A stretch of 64,000 bases of DNA, taken from assembly GCA_965662775.1 (NCBI GenBank), contig CBFIIW010000012.1, positions 33,369-97,368 of the forward strand, written 5' to 3'. Under the pieces are notes generated by a model, which saw only the letters and a program-made list of their open reading frames with translations, did no database searches and was not told where the DNA came from. This document shows positions 36,231 to 48,498 of the stretch, one piece after another. Source of the DNA: UBA7985 sp002690455 (GTDB lineage: Bacteria; Pseudomonadota; Alphaproteobacteria; UBA7985). The first letter of the stretch is position 1, and every line of letters starts with the position of its first letter. A program made the position numbers and the translations under genes.

Positions 36231-37525
36231 GCGCGCTCCTCCCTATCGATCTCCTTGGCCAGGCCAACTCCACCCAGAAGATTCTCAGCCACCCAGCGAA
36301 CCGCCCATACGACCATGAGCGACAGCGCCCCAGTGAACAGGACCACCAGACCCTGCAAGGCAACGACAATTTCTTTGTCGATGTTCAGCTTGGGGCGCAG
36401 GAACTGCCCTTTGAGTTGGATGACCTCGCCCCACTGGAACAGCGAGCCGAAGAGCAGCGCAGCGATAACAATTCCAAAAGGGTGATTGCGTCCCATCAGC
36501 GCTACTGCGATACCAACAAAGCCCAGCCCGACCAGCCCGGTTTCCCGCAGAACATGTTCCGAGTCGGAGCCGTTACCAAGGATGATGTTTGTCGAGGCCA
36601 GCCCGGCCAGCGCACCCGAAAGGCATACAGTCATCAGCATGGTCCGGGGAACATTGACGCCACCATAGCGCGCAGCGGTCTGATTAAAGCCGATGGAGCG
36701 GATCGCATAGCCCCATTTGGTGCGCCAGACGAAGAACCAGAAGCCTACAGCAACCAGCAGGGCGAACAGGAAAGAAACGTTTACGGCGCTGTTTTTCATG
36801 CTTCGGGCTTGGGCGCGCATGTCCCAGAATGCCGGGTGCTGTTCGCGGATTTCAGGCACGGATAAGCCGGAATCCTTGAACGCTTGATATTGCGCTTCGA
36901 GGTCAATCAGGCGGTACTGATAGTAGTCGCCAACCTTCCAGAGCCACCATTCCTCGGGCAGTAACGGTGACTTTGGGTCGCCGGGATTATCCGGGTTCTG
37001 GAACCAACCGGTGAGCAAGAACAGGATGATGGAGAATGCGATGGCGTTGAACATAATCGTAGTAATGACCAGGTGCGAGCCGCGATAGGCCTGCAGATAA
37101 CCGGGGATAGCGGCCCAGGCAGCCCCCCCAACCGCGGCTGCAACAAACAGCAACGGCACCACGATAAACCCGGGAAGGCCCAGCCCGGTACCGCCAGTGA
37201 AATGCCCCATGAAGATCAGGGCGACAAAGGTCAGCCCGATGCCCCCGAACATGCCCTGTCCCTCACCACCAATGTTGAACAGGCCGGCGTGAAAGGCCAG
37301 CGCAACCGCCAGCCCGGTAAAGATAAGCGTCGTAGCGTAGAAGATTGATTGACCGATCCCGACCTGGCTCATCAGCACGTCTGTTACGTACAATTGCACG
37401 GCTTGCACCGGGTTCTCACCAATCAGGACGATCAGTAGCCCCACGACAAGAAAGGCAAGGACCAGTTGCAACAGCGGAACAAGGCCAAAGTTGATGACGG
37501 GATGGAGTTCGCGCGACTTACTCAT
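36227..37525 (-). CDS. Nucleoside ABC transporter permease 1
   Basis: About 432 residues, longer than its partner, with a segment around residues 180-260 (GDPKSPLLPEEWWLWK..., rich in W/Y/Q) between membrane spans, which probably forms a periplasmic loop. The N-terminal GLAVALAFHAGLFNIGGEGQ is the permease-family signature. The ATG at 37525 overlaps the ATPase stop as ATGA; the frame is open upstream to 37624 but lies inside the ATPase gene. Codes for one half of the importer channel. Confidence 0.92.
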   Translation of the reverse strand: MSKSRELHPVINFGLVPLLQLVLAFLVVGLLIVLIGENPVQAVQLYVTDVLMSQVGIGQSIFYATTLIFTGLAVALAFHAGLFNIGGEGQGMFGGIGLTFVALIFMGHFTGGTGLGLPGFIVVPLLFVAAAVGGAAWAAIPGYLQAYRGSHLVITTIMFNAIAFSIILFLLTGWFQNPDNPGDPKSPLLPEEWWLWKVGDYYQYRLIDLEAQYQAFKDSGLSVPEIREQHPAFWDMRAQARSMKNSAVNVSFLFALLVAVGFWFFVWRTKWGYAIRSIGFNQTAARYGGVNVPRTMLMTVCLSGALAGLASTNIILGNGSDSEHVLRETGLVGLGFVGIAVALMGRNHPFGIVIAALLFGSLFQWGEVIQLKGQFLRPKLNIDKEIVVALQGLVVLFTGALSLMVVWAVRWVAENLLGGVGLAKEIDREERA

Positions 37526-39057
37526 GCTGCCATGCCTCCGGTCTGGGTGCGGTCGAATTCGCCAGCCATCAGCAGGCCAAGGCTGCGCTCGTCCATTTCG
37601 GCGGTAACAAACGCGTCGGAGCAATAGCCGTCGAACATGGCCACCACTCGATCGGAGAGGCTCAGCACCTCTTCAAGCTCAACACTGACAAGCAAAATGG
37701 CCGTTCCAGCATCGCGCATGGCGATAATCTGTCGGTGGATGAACTCGATCGCGCCGATATCGACCCCGCGTGTCGGCTGACCGACCAGCAGGACGTCGGG
37801 TGCCTTGTCAATTTCCCGCGCGAGGACGATCTTTTGCTGGTTGCCTCCACTAAACTTCGCAGTGCCGAGTAGTGGGTTTGGCGGCCGAACGTCAAACGTT
37901 TCCATAAGCCGGCCCATCTCTTCTTTGATGACGCCAGTCTTCATCGCTCCACGATTACAATACAGTGCCGAAGCCTGAAAGCCGAGAATACCGGACTCCC
38001 AGGCTGGAAAGGCCGTAACCAGTCCCATGTGCTGGCGATCTTCGGGGACATGACCGATGGATTGTCGGCGTACCGCATCCGGGTTGCCTCCCAGTGGCTC
38101 TCCACCAATGGTGACGCTGCCGCTGGTTGGGTGCTGCATTCCGCTCAGAACTTCGAGTAACTGCGCCTGACCGTTGCCTGAAACCCCGGCTACGCCAAAA
38201 ATTTCACCGGCTTTGATCTCAAACGAAACGTTGGTCAGTCGTTGTACGCCGCGTTCATCGACCATGTTGAGGCTCGAGACGGATAGCGCGATTTCCTGAG
38301 GCTGTGCCGGTGATTTATCGACTTCGAGCAAGACTTTTCGGCCGACCATCATCTCCGCCAGCTCTTCGGGCGAGGTGTTCGCCGTTTCAAGGTGCCCGAC
38401 CATCTCGCCGCGCCGGATGACGGACACCCTGTCGGTGACGTTCATGATTTCATGAAGCTTGTGAGTAATCAGGAGGATCGTCGTTCCCTGTTCTTTAAGC
38501 GCGCGCAAGATATCAAAAAGAGCGTCAGCTTCCTGCGGGGTAAGCACTCCAGTGGGCTCGTCAAGGATCAACACTTTGGCGCCGCGGAACAACGCCTTGA
38601 GGATCTCAACCCGCTGCTGCACACCAACCGGCAGATTGCCGATCACCGCATCAGGATCGACAGATAGCCCGTACTTTTCGGAGAGTTCCAGCAGGGCTTG
38701 CCGTGCACGCCCCATTGCGCCTCCAAGCAGGAACCCGCCCTCGGCACCGAGGACAATATTCTCAAGAACGGTAAAGGGTTCGCCGAGCATGAAGTGCTGA
38801 TGCACCATGCCGATACCGGCTTCGATCGCCTTTTCCGATGAGTTGAAGTCGAGCGGTTCCCCGAAGACCCGCATGGCGCCTTCGTCCGGCATGTAGAAGC
38901 CATACAGGATCGACATCAGCGTGGATTTGCCCGCGCCATTCTCCCCTACTATGCCGTGAATGGTGCCTGTCTCGACCGACAGGTTGATGTCCCTGTTTGC
39001 CTGCACAGGGCCGAAAGATTTAGAGATCCCAGATAATTCAATCGCGATATTTCGCAT
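37522..39057 (-). CDS. Nucleoside ABC transporter ATP-binding protein (two ABC domains)
   Basis: 511 residues with duplicated ABC cassettes like RbsA/MglA. The first has Walker A GENGAGKST (about 36-44), Q-loop VHQHFML, signature LPVGVQQRVEIL and Walker B VLILDEPT. The second has a degenerate Walker A (GVSGNGQAQLLE) but a full signature FSGGNQQKIVLAREI, a normal asymmetry for this family. Provides energy for the two downstream permeases; the upstream binding-protein gene is 193 bases away. Confidence 0.94.
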   Translation of the reverse strand: MRNIAIELSGISKSFGPVQANRDINLSVETGTIHGIVGENGAGKSTLMSILYGFYMPDEGAMRVFGEPLDFNSSEKAIEAGIGMVHQHFMLGEPFTVLENIVLGAEGGFLLGGAMGRARQALLELSEKYGLSVDPDAVIGNLPVGVQQRVEILKALFRGAKVLILDEPTGVLTPQEADALFDILRALKEQGTTILLITHKLHEIMNVTDRVSVIRRGEMVGHLETANTSPEELAEMMVGRKVLLEVDKSPAQPQEIALSVSSLNMVDERGVQRLTNVSFEIKAGEIFGVAGVSGNGQAQLLEVLSGMQHPTSGSVTIGGEPLGGNPDAVRRQSIGHVPEDRQHMGLVTAFPAWESGILGFQASALYCNRGAMKTGVIKEEMGRLMETFDVRPPNPLLGTAKFSGGNQQKIVLAREIDKAPDVLLVGQPTRGVDIGAIEFIHRQIIAMRDAGTAILLVSVELEEVLSLSDRVVAMFDGYCSDAFVTAEMDERSLGLLMAGEFDRTQTGGMAA

Positions 39058-39172
39058 GCGCTCGATCGCTCCAACTCATGGCCAAATAGCGAAGCGACGA
39101 TGGGCCTCGCCGCCTGGTACATTCTGCGCGGGAGCGGTTGGTTAGCGACGACAGCTTGCCCGCGAATTAAGG

Positions 39173-39199
39173 CGCCGCCCCGGAGGTTCCGGAGCGGCG
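39173..39199 (-). terminator. Stable hairpin between BMP gene and ABC ATPase gene
   Basis: Two 12-base arms with one internal mismatch (a G-U pair in the minus-strand RNA) around a 3-base loop. No T-run follows, so it may protect or process the BMP mRNA and set higher expression of the binding protein than of the transporter body, as often seen after binding-protein genes. Confidence 0.5.
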
Positions 39200-39250
39200 A
39201 AGCAAGTATCTCCAGATTGAGAGACACGTTGGTTAAGGTGGAGCCGGACC

Positions 39251-40249
39251 TTAGAGGCTCGGGCAGGCACCTTCGTCCATCATCTGATCGCCAACAGAGA
39301 TGCTGCCGCCAATAATTGCTGCTTCGAAGTCAGCAACCGACGCCATCATATCCGAAGAAACCAGATCAGCGTTGTACTCATCCATCGCTGCGCCGACGCC
39401 TTCTTCAGCCAGACCAAGGCTGAATACGCCACCAACAAATTCGTCGTTCATAGACGCCATAAAGGTGTCGTAAACGGCGTTGTCCACGCGCTTAACCATG
39501 GAAGACAGCATCGTGCCCGGATGCAGGTAGTTCTGGTTGGAGTCAACGCCGATAGCCAGCTTGCCGGCATCAGCGGCCGCCTGGTAAACGCCAACGCCCG
39601 TACCGCCAGCAGCGGCGAAGACAACGTCAGCCCCACGGTCGAACTGGCTACGGGTGATTTCTGCACCTTTGGTCGGGTCATTCCAAGCCGCCGGGGTCGT
39701 TCCGGTGTACTGGACGATCACTTCGACATCAGGATTTACAGCATGCACGCCCTGCTTATAGCCACAAGCGAAGCGAGCGATCAGAGGAATTTCCATACCA
39801 CCAACGAAGGAAACCACACCGGTTTCCGATGCCATCGCGGCCAGAGCGCCAACAAGGAAGGAACCTTCATGTTCCTTGTACACGTACTGGCGGATGTTGT
39901 CGCCGCCAAGCCAGCCAACATCTACGATGCCGAAGTTTGTGTCAGGGAATTCAGCTGATACAACGGCCATGGCATCAGCCTGAGCAAAGCCCATAACCAC
40001 GATTGGGTTTGCACCCAATTCGGCCATTTGGCGGAGAGCGCCTTCACGCTGTGACGGGTCAGTGACTTCAAATTCCAGGTACTCAATACCGGTTTCAGCC
40101 TTGAAACGCTCAGCGCCATTGTACGCGCTTTCGTTAAAGGACTTATCGAATTTACCGCCCATGTCGAAGATTACAGCAGGCTGGAATTGCGCTGCTGCGG
40201 TGCCAGCAACAGAGAGTGCTGCTACGGCAAACGCTAGTATACGTTTCAC
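39251..40249 (-). CDS. BMP-family nucleoside ABC transporter substrate-binding protein
   Basis: 332 residues. The N-terminus MKRILAFAVAALSVAGTAAA is a Sec signal (cleavage before QFQPAV), not a lipobox, so the protein is probably free in the periplasm. The mature part starts with VIFDMGGKFDKSFNESAYNGAERF, the Bmp/PnrA family opening that binds the ribose, followed by GFAQADAMA and VGALAAMASETG. Start is a GTG with GAGGGA upstream. First gene of the importer-salvage operon. Confidence 0.93.
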   Translation of the reverse strand: MKRILAFAVAALSVAGTAAAQFQPAVIFDMGGKFDKSFNESAYNGAERFKAETGIEYLEFEVTDPSQREGALRQMAELGANPIVVMGFAQADAMAVVSAEFPDTNFGIVDVGWLGGDNIRQYVYKEHEGSFLVGALAAMASETGVVSFVGGMEIPLIARFACGYKQGVHAVNPDVEVIVQYTGTTPAAWNDPTKGAEITRSQFDRGADVVFAAAGGTGVGVYQAAADAGKLAIGVDSNQNYLHPGTMLSSMVKRVDNAVYDTFMASMNDEFVGGVFSLGLAEEGVGAAMDEYNADLVSSDMMASVADFEAAIIGGSISVGDQMMDEGACPSL

Positions 40250-40343
40250 GGTTTTATCCCTCGAGAGTTTGAGACATCAATTTCTGTTCATCCGGGTCAC
40301 AAGACTTCAGATGACCTGCTATGTTTAACACGATTAGGATCAA

Positions 40344-40372
40344 TTGATAGGTACATCACAGCCTATGTCCAA
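40344..40372 (-). promoter_or_regulatory. Possible promoter of the nucleoside importer operon
   Basis: On the minus strand TTGGAC, 17 bases, TATCAA, about 95 bases before the BMP start. Each box matches four of six consensus bases with optimal spacing. It lies between divergent BMP and sufE genes. No purine-riboswitch-like structure was recognised in the leader. Confidence 0.35.
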
Positions 40373-40432
40373 CTTGGATAAAGAATATCTTGCAAAGTTA
40401 TCCCCCGCCGCAAACCCAAAGGTTGCAACACC

Positions 40433-40858
40433 ATGACTGAGCGCCCCTCCATCAGTGATCTCCAAGAAGAGCTCATCGACGAATTTGCCCTGTTTGACGA
40501 CTGGATGGAACGTTATCGGTATATCATCCAAATGGGTGACGCGTTAGCGCCCCTCGCGCCTGAAGAGCAAGTTGAGAACCACCTGCTCAAAGGGTGTCAG
40601 AGTCAGGTCTGGCTCCTGCGCCGTCACGATTCCGTGGGGCGGGTTCACCTGCGCGGCACGTCAGACGCGGCCATCGTTCGCGGACTGGTGGCGCTGATGC
40701 TGCGCATTTACGACGACCAACCTGCGCAGGACATCCTAGACCATCCACCTCGTTTCATTGCGGAGGTTGGTCTCGATGAGCACCTCAGTCCAACCCGTAA
40801 AAACGGTCTAGCGTCTATGGTTTCTGCAATCATGGACGAAGCCCGCGCAGCACTCTGA
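40433..40858 (+). CDS. sufE: Cysteine desulfuration protein SufE
   Basis: 141 residues. Accepts sulfane sulfur from SufS for Fe-S cluster assembly. The active cysteine C55 lies in LLKGCQSQVWL and the DDWMERYRYIIQMG helix start is family-typical. Solitary here, without sufS or other suf genes; divergent from the BMP operon. Confidence 0.93.
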   Translation: MTERPSISDLQEELIDEFALFDDWMERYRYIIQMGDALAPLAPEEQVENHLLKGCQSQVWLLRRHDSVGRVHLRGTSDAAIVRGLVALMLRIYDDQPAQDILDHPPRFIAEVGLDEHLSPTRKNGLASMVSAIMDEARAAL

Positions 40859-40976
40859 CGGCCTGCGGTGTCAGAGGGTGGCAAAATTCGAAAAGCGGTG
40901 GGCGTTTTTCGCGCTTCTGTACAAGCCTAAGTCGGTCTAGACAGGGGCAATCAATAGCACTGAGACGGGAATTCCA

Positions 40977-41660
40977 ATGTCTTCGATCAGCAAATCCACA
41001 GACGACGGCTTCGGCGCGCGCCGCGCCTCCATGGTTGTCTCGCAGATTCGCACCAACAACGTCACCAACGAAGCGGTGATCGAGGCGATTGAGACTGTGG
41101 CACGAGAGGACTTTGTCCCTGAACACCTGCGCGGCATTGCTTATGTCGATGACGATATTGCGCTGGAAGGCGGACGCTGCGTGATTGAGCCGCGGGTTCT
41201 CGCTCGAATGCTGCAAAATGTCGGACCCGATGCAGGCAGCCACGCGCTGGTTGTGGGTGCCGGTACTGGATATGCGGCGGCGGTGCTCTCCCGGCTAGCT
41301 CGAACAGTCGTCGCGGAAGAAAGCGTGGTTGCTCATGCCGAAACAGCCGCAGGCATTCTCGAAGCTCAAGATATTGCTAACGTTGTGATCGAGCAGGGCC
41401 CGCTGCTCGAAGCCGCGGCCGAACACGGTCCCTTTGACATTATCGTTTTCGCTGGTGCGATCGCACACGTGCCGACCAATCTGGTGGACTTTCTTGAGCA
41501 GGGTGGTCGCGCCATCGCCGTGGTGGCCAAAGCAGGTGAAGGCTTCGGCAACACTATTGTGTGGACCCGCTTCGGCGCGCACCTGGGACAGCGGTCTGTG
41601 TTTGACGCATCAATTCCGGCCTTGCCTGAGTTCGATCCGCCTAAATCTTTCAGCTTCTGA
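40977..41660 (+). CDS. Protein-L-isoaspartate O-methyltransferase family protein
   Basis: 227 residues. SAM-binding VVGAGTGYAAAVLSRLA near residue 83 and the PCMT-like N-terminal helices (MVVSQIRTNNV, REDFVPEHL) are clear. The canonical TVSQP-type active-site segment is not evident; this divergent form is common next to tolC in alphaproteobacteria, so true isoaspartyl repair activity is not certain. Followed 117 bases later by the TolC gene. Confidence 0.83.
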   Translation: MSSISKSTDDGFGARRASMVVSQIRTNNVTNEAVIEAIETVAREDFVPEHLRGIAYVDDDIALEGGRCVIEPRVLARMLQNVGPDAGSHALVVGAGTGYAAAVLSRLARTVVAEESVVAHAETAAGILEAQDIANVVIEQGPLLEAAAEHGPFDIIVFAGAIAHVPTNLVDFLEQGGRAIAVVAKAGEGFGNTIVWTRFGAHLGQRSVFDASIPALPEFDPPKSFSF

Positions 41661-41777
41661 ACCGTCTTTCTGTATTTTCTGGCAATCGTGCTTTTTTTTC
41701 GTCGTGCGTTCTTCTCAATCCCTCTCTCCCCAGCTATATTAGTCGCATAATAAAATGCGATACTGGGGATCGAGCTC

Positions 41778-43157
41778 ATGGTGCACTTCGCGCCGGTCAT
41801 GCGTCGACTTGCAACAGCAAGTCTGGCGACTGTGTTTGCGACATGTGCGAGTGGCGTAGCCCGTGCAGAGTCGCTGACTCAGGCCCTCGTGACCCTCTAC
41901 AACAATAGCCACGATTTAATGGCGGCCCGCTATGCAGCCGAGAACTCTAACGAGATTTTTAACCAAGTAGCGGCAAACGCCCTTCCACAGGTTTCTTCGT
42001 CCTGGCAGACGACCTACGCCCGTTCATACAACGATATCATTGAAGATCAGGGCGACTTCAGCCCCTCGGGCAACCTGCAGGGCGGTGTGACGCTCAGCCA
42101 AACCATCTCGCCTGTTGTTTCTGGCGGTGTCGTGCAGACGCGGAAGTCAATCGAAGCAGGCTGGGTCGCTTATGATCAGAGCGAGCAGCAAATCTTGCTC
42201 GTTGGGATTCAGACGTATCTGGCCGTCATCCGAGCACAGTCGGGAACGTCGCTGCAGTCCGGCAATGTTACCCTGCTTGAAAACCAACTGGAAGCTGCTC
42301 AGGCGCGCTATGAAGCGGGTATCGGCACCACCACCCAGATCGCGCAGGTCGCCGCCTCTCTAGCCGAAGCTCGTGCCGGAATCCAGCAGGCCTCGGGCGA
42401 CCTCATCATTTCTAATTCGATTTATCAGCAAGTGTTTGGGGCGGAGCCCAGCGGAGTAATGCTGCCAGCGCTGCCAGCGGCTATGCCGGCGACGCTGGCC
42501 GAAGCTCGTTCGGTGGCGATGCGGAACAATCCAGCGGTGCAACTCGCGATGGTCCAACTGCAGGAAGCAGAGGCCAAGCGTAAGGTTACAGCAGCAGAAC
42601 TTCAGCCGAGCTATCAGCTGGGCCTGAGCGCGCAGCGAAACGCTGACATCCTCAACGGTGGTGGAACGACCAACTTCTCCACGAGTTTCAGTCTTTCCAT
42701 GCCGCTCTATGGAAACCGGCAGATTTCGAACTCCAAGCTTCGGCAGGATGATATTGCGATCCGGCGTCTGCGGGAGCAGCTTTCTGCCGCGCAGGCGTCG
42801 GTCGAACAGCAGGTGATTGCGTCTTGGCACCAGTATCAGACAGCCCTGGCGGTAGGACAGGCTCGGTCTTCGCAGATCACTGCGGCGGAACTGTCGCTGC
42901 GGGGAGCGGCCGCAGAGACTGACGCTGGAACGGCTACTGGTTCTGACGTGATTGCGGCTCAGCAGTCATTGACGTCCGCGCAAGTCGCTGCATCCAACGC
43001 CCGAGTCGACGTTATCCAGGGCGCATATAATTTGGTGGCGGCGATAGGGCTGCTTTCAGCGCGCGATTTGCAGCTTCCTGTGCGGTATTATGAGCCGGAG
43101 CGAGAGTTCGAAAACCGAAAAATCAATAATCTCGCGACTCTGCTTTACGACCGCTAA
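41778..43157 (+). CDS. tolC: TolC-type outer membrane efflux/secretion protein
   Basis: 459 residues. Signal peptide near the start (MRRLATASLATVFATCASGVARA, cleavage before ESLTQ); the second Met at 41799 is an alternative start. The mature protein has the duplicated helical-barrel pattern of outer membrane efflux proteins, with many long Q/A/E-rich helices and the N-terminal ALVTLYNNSHDLMAARYAAE repeat. Outer membrane channel for type I secretion or RND efflux; its inner-membrane partners are elsewhere. Followed by the PopZ-like gene and valS. Confidence 0.9.
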   Translation: MVHFAPVMRRLATASLATVFATCASGVARAESLTQALVTLYNNSHDLMAARYAAENSNEIFNQVAANALPQVSSSWQTTYARSYNDIIEDQGDFSPSGNLQGGVTLSQTISPVVSGGVVQTRKSIEAGWVAYDQSEQQILLVGIQTYLAVIRAQSGTSLQSGNVTLLENQLEAAQARYEAGIGTTTQIAQVAASLAEARAGIQQASGDLIISNSIYQQVFGAEPSGVMLPALPAAMPATLAEARSVAMRNNPAVQLAMVQLQEAEAKRKVTAAELQPSYQLGLSAQRNADILNGGGTTNFSTSFSLSMPLYGNRQISNSKLRQDDIAIRRLREQLSAAQASVEQQVIASWHQYQTALAVGQARSSQITAAELSLRGAAAETDAGTATGSDVIAAQQSLTSAQVAASNARVDVIQGAYNLVAAIGLLSARDLQLPVRYYEPEREFENRKINNLATLLYDR

Positions 43158-43234
43158 GAAACTCTTCCCTGATTTCAGACCTTTGGCTACTGTGCCGCCC
43201 TTGATAACAGGGCGCAGCCAACGGGCATTTCAGC

Positions 43235-43978
43235 GTGGAAACCAGCACTCAGGATATGGGACCAAGCATCGATCAGGTGCTTTCGTCGGTGAAGAAATCC
43301 TTCGCCGAAAAAACTGCCGCTGGCTCCGGCAGCCCTCGCGTAGCGTCTTCTCCACCGAATGAGCGCCGCCGTCAGCCCGCGCGTTACCAGCCGTTGCCAT
43401 CGCCACCCTATCCTTCGACCCCGGTAAAAGCGCAGACCCGACGCCCTAAACTACCCCCGGTCCCGAGCGTTCTGCAGACGCGAGAGCGCACGCAGCGTTC
43501 TCCGCGTGACTCCGAAATTGCGTCACCGCGCGACCCGAGACCTGTGGCTGTTGCGCTACGCACTGACGTGCCCGACAGCGTAAATATCAATCCGGTTTCT
43601 CAGCCTTCAAACCCTTTGGCGGTGATTGCACCCGAACATCGGTGGGGCGAGCGGAACCAATCCATCACGGCACACAGGCCCGCGCCCGCGCCCGCAGATG
43701 CTGCTATCGCGCCCCAGGCTTCACAGGATACCATCAGGGACGACCGCCCCTTGGCGCCAGACCAGGTGTCAGAAATTCAGCTTCGTAAATCCAACAAGCA
43801 CACCATTCGCACAGTACGGCGCAATGTCAGTGAAAGCCCGACGCCGTCGCGGGCTGACGCGATGCACAAAGCGGGCGGCCCGAGCGAGGCAGACTGGGAC
43901 CGGCTGAAGTCGAGCCTCTACAGTGTGATCGATAGCTGGGTTGACCGGCAGAAAGCGGATCCAGGCCCGGCCCGTTAA
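43235..43978 (+). CDS. PopZ-like (DUF2497-related) polar organizing protein candidate
   Basis: 247 residues, cytoplasmic, no signal. The N-terminal helix PSIDQVLSSVKKSFAEKT (about 10-26) resembles the short PopZ/DUF2497 opening helix. The middle (about 35-200) is proline- and arginine-rich, disordered. The C-terminus has only one short amphipathic helix (EADWDRLKSSLYSVIDSWV). Known PopZ has an acidic Pro/Glu/Asp linker and a longer C-terminal oligomerisation region; here the linker is basic and the helix short. Position between a TolC gene and valS matches, as I recall, Caulobacter popZ. GTG start at 43235; ATG at 43256 possible. A name based mainly on gene order and a weak motif. Confidence 0.6.
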   Translation: METSTQDMGPSIDQVLSSVKKSFAEKTAAGSGSPRVASSPPNERRRQPARYQPLPSPPYPSTPVKAQTRRPKLPPVPSVLQTRERTQRSPRDSEIASPRDPRPVAVALRTDVPDSVNINPVSQPSNPLAVIAPEHRWGERNQSITAHRPAPAPADAAIAPQASQDTIRDDRPLAPDQVSEIQLRKSNKHTIRTVRRNVSESPTPSRADAMHKAGGPSEADWDRLKSSLYSVIDSWVDRQKADPGPAR

Positions 43979-44072
43979 GTGCAGTGCTCCTTCCATCTAT
44001 ATGCGTTTGAATCCGGCGGAGCTTCGTGGTGCCTTGCCGGGATAACTGACCCTGTTTTCAAAGCAGAAAATC

Positions 44073-46745
<2,673 letters not shown>

Positions 46746-46800
46746 CAGCTCAAGCTCACGGGCAGGGCCGCAGCATAGCGGTTGGCCCGGTATCGAAGGT

Positions 46801-47559
46801 CTATTTGTGATCGCCGGTCCATATTTCGATATCACGGGCGTTTAGTCTCGCGGAAACGTCGGCCAATGCGGCTTCGAGCGCGCTGATATCTGAACCGCGG
46901 AGCACAATGGAAGTGCCGGATGCCCCCGGCTTAAAGTAGGGGTAGGAGCCGACATCGACACCCGGGTGCGCTGCTTCCACTGCCGCCATTTCTGGTGCAA
47001 TCAGCGATTCACCGATCAGCACAGTGATGGTGCGGCTTTCTACAACCGCGCCGCCAGTTAACGTTGGCAGCAGCATGTCGACCATGGACTGCATGATCTT
47101 TGGCACTCCGGCAAGCACGTGAACATTGCCAATGCGGAATCCCGGAGCGGTTGAAACAGGATTGGAAAGCAGGGTCGATCCGCGCGGGACGCGTGCCATC
47201 TTGCGCCGCGCCGTGTTGAATTCTCCTTCCGCGTAGTGTGCTTCCAGCAGTGCGACAGCCTCGGGGTCTTCGAAGGTTTCGGTACCAAAGGCCTTGGCTA
47301 CAGCATCGGCGGTGATGTCATCATGGGTTGGGCCGATCCCGCCGGAGGTGAATACGTAGTCAACCTGGGCTGACAGGGTTTGGATCGCATCCACGATTGT
47401 TTGTTCGATGTCCGGGATTACGCGGGCCTCGACAACTTGAATCCCGATTTCACCCAGCCGCCTGGCGAGGAAGGACAGGTTTGCGTCTTGCGTCCGACCG
47501 CTAAGAATTTCGTTGCCGATAATGATGAAGGCGGCGGTTACCCGTTGGCCAGATGTCAC
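46801..47559 (-). CDS. CinA-type MoCF (molybdopterin-binding-like) domain protein
   Basis: 252 residues comprising only the N-terminal domain of CinA: IIIGNEILSGRTQDAN near residue 11 and TSGGIGPTHDDITA near 71. The C-terminal nicotinamide nucleotide deamidase domain of full CinA is missing, which is normal for a group of alphaproteobacterial proteins. In CinA this domain has ADP-ribose pyrophosphatase activity; here the role is uncertain. GTG start at 47559. Convergent with valS and divergent from nadK (168 bases). Confidence 0.82.
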   Translation of the reverse strand: MTSGQRVTAAFIIIGNEILSGRTQDANLSFLARRLGEIGIQVVEARVIPDIEQTIVDAIQTLSAQVDYVFTSGGIGPTHDDITADAVAKAFGTETFEDPEAVALLEAHYAEGEFNTARRKMARVPRGSTLLSNPVSTAPGFRIGNVHVLAGVPKIMQSMVDMLLPTLTGGAVVESRTITVLIGESLIAPEMAAVEAAHPGVDVGSYPYFKPGASGTSIVLRGSDISALEAALADVSARLNARDIEIWTGDHK

Positions 47560-47727
47560 GCTTCAGGTTCCTTGTTCTGATGTACCAAGAAACCTAGGAC
47601 GCCACCTGCGCCAGCAAAGTGGTCGCAGGCGTGCAAGCCGGAACAATTCGAGCTTTCGCGGCACCTTTGCGCGGCTTGCGGCGATTGAGGTGTTCAAAAT
47701 GCCCTCGATTGGCGATAAACCGGTGGC

Positions 47728-48498
47728 ATGGAACTTTCCAACGCCAAAGTTGCTTTCTCCGCATCTGACGCGCCCGCAGCCCAGCAAGCGCTGGAACAGC
47801 TACGGTCTCGCTACCCCTACGTCAATCCGCGCGAGGCTGATGTCATTGTCGCGCTGGGTGGTGATGGGCACATGCTCGAGGTGCTGCGCGAGCACGGTCG
47901 GACTTCGCCAGTTTACGGGATGAACCGGGGTACGGTTGGCTTCCTGATGAACAATTTCGACGAAAACAACCTGCTAGAAAGGCTGGCCCAGGCGCGCCGA
48001 GTGAAAGTCTGGCCCATCAACATGATCGGAGAAGACCAGACTGGCCGCAGTTTCCGCGCGCAAGCTTTCAACGAAGTTGCATTGCTCCGGCAAACGCGGC
48101 AAGCGGCGCGGATTCGGGTCGAGATTGATGGTATCGAGCGGCTGGACGAACTGGTCTGTGACGGCCTGCTGGTTGCGACCCCAGCTGGGTCCACGGCCTA
48201 CAATCTTTCGGCGCACGGACCGATCATACCACTGCGTTCACGTCTGCTAGCGCTGACTCCAATCTCGGCCTTCCGTCCACGGCGCTGGCGTGGGGCGTTG
48301 CTTCCGGATGAAACTGTTGTGCGGATGGAGGTGGTCGGCGGGGACCGTCGACCGGTATCTGCAACCGCGGACAGCGCTGAATTTCGAGACATCGCTTGGG
48401 TTCAGGTGACAACCGATAAGGGCCATGGCGTCACACTGCTGTTTGACGAGAGCCAGCACCTCGAAGAGCGGATTACCCGCGAACAGTTTTTGGCTTGA
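47728..48498 (+). CDS. nadK: NAD kinase
   Basis: 256 residues. Makes NADP from NAD with ATP. The GGDGHML motif (44-50), the following NRGTVGFLMN and the conserved ATPAGSTAYNLSAHGP segment (about residues 150-163) with catalytic residues are intact. The start is an ATG at 47728 preceded only by weak signals. Shorter than E. coli NadK (292), as usual in alphaproteobacteria. Confidence 0.93.
   Translation: MELSNAKVAFSASDAPAAQQALEQLRSRYPYVNPREADVIVALGGDGHMLEVLREHGRTSPVYGMNRGTVGFLMNNFDENNLLERLAQARRVKVWPINMIGEDQTGRSFRAQAFNEVALLRQTRQAARIRVEIDGIERLDELVCDGLLVATPAGSTAYNLSAHGPIIPLRSRLLALTPISAFRPRRWRGALLPDETVVRMEVVGGDRRPVSATADSAEFRDIAWVQVTTDKGHGVTLLFDESQHLEERITREQFLA

Noticed and set aside
40250..40343. 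Purine or other riboswitch in the BMP leader
   Set aside because: No recognisable purine-riboswitch core; only a short GGTCA/TGACC stem.
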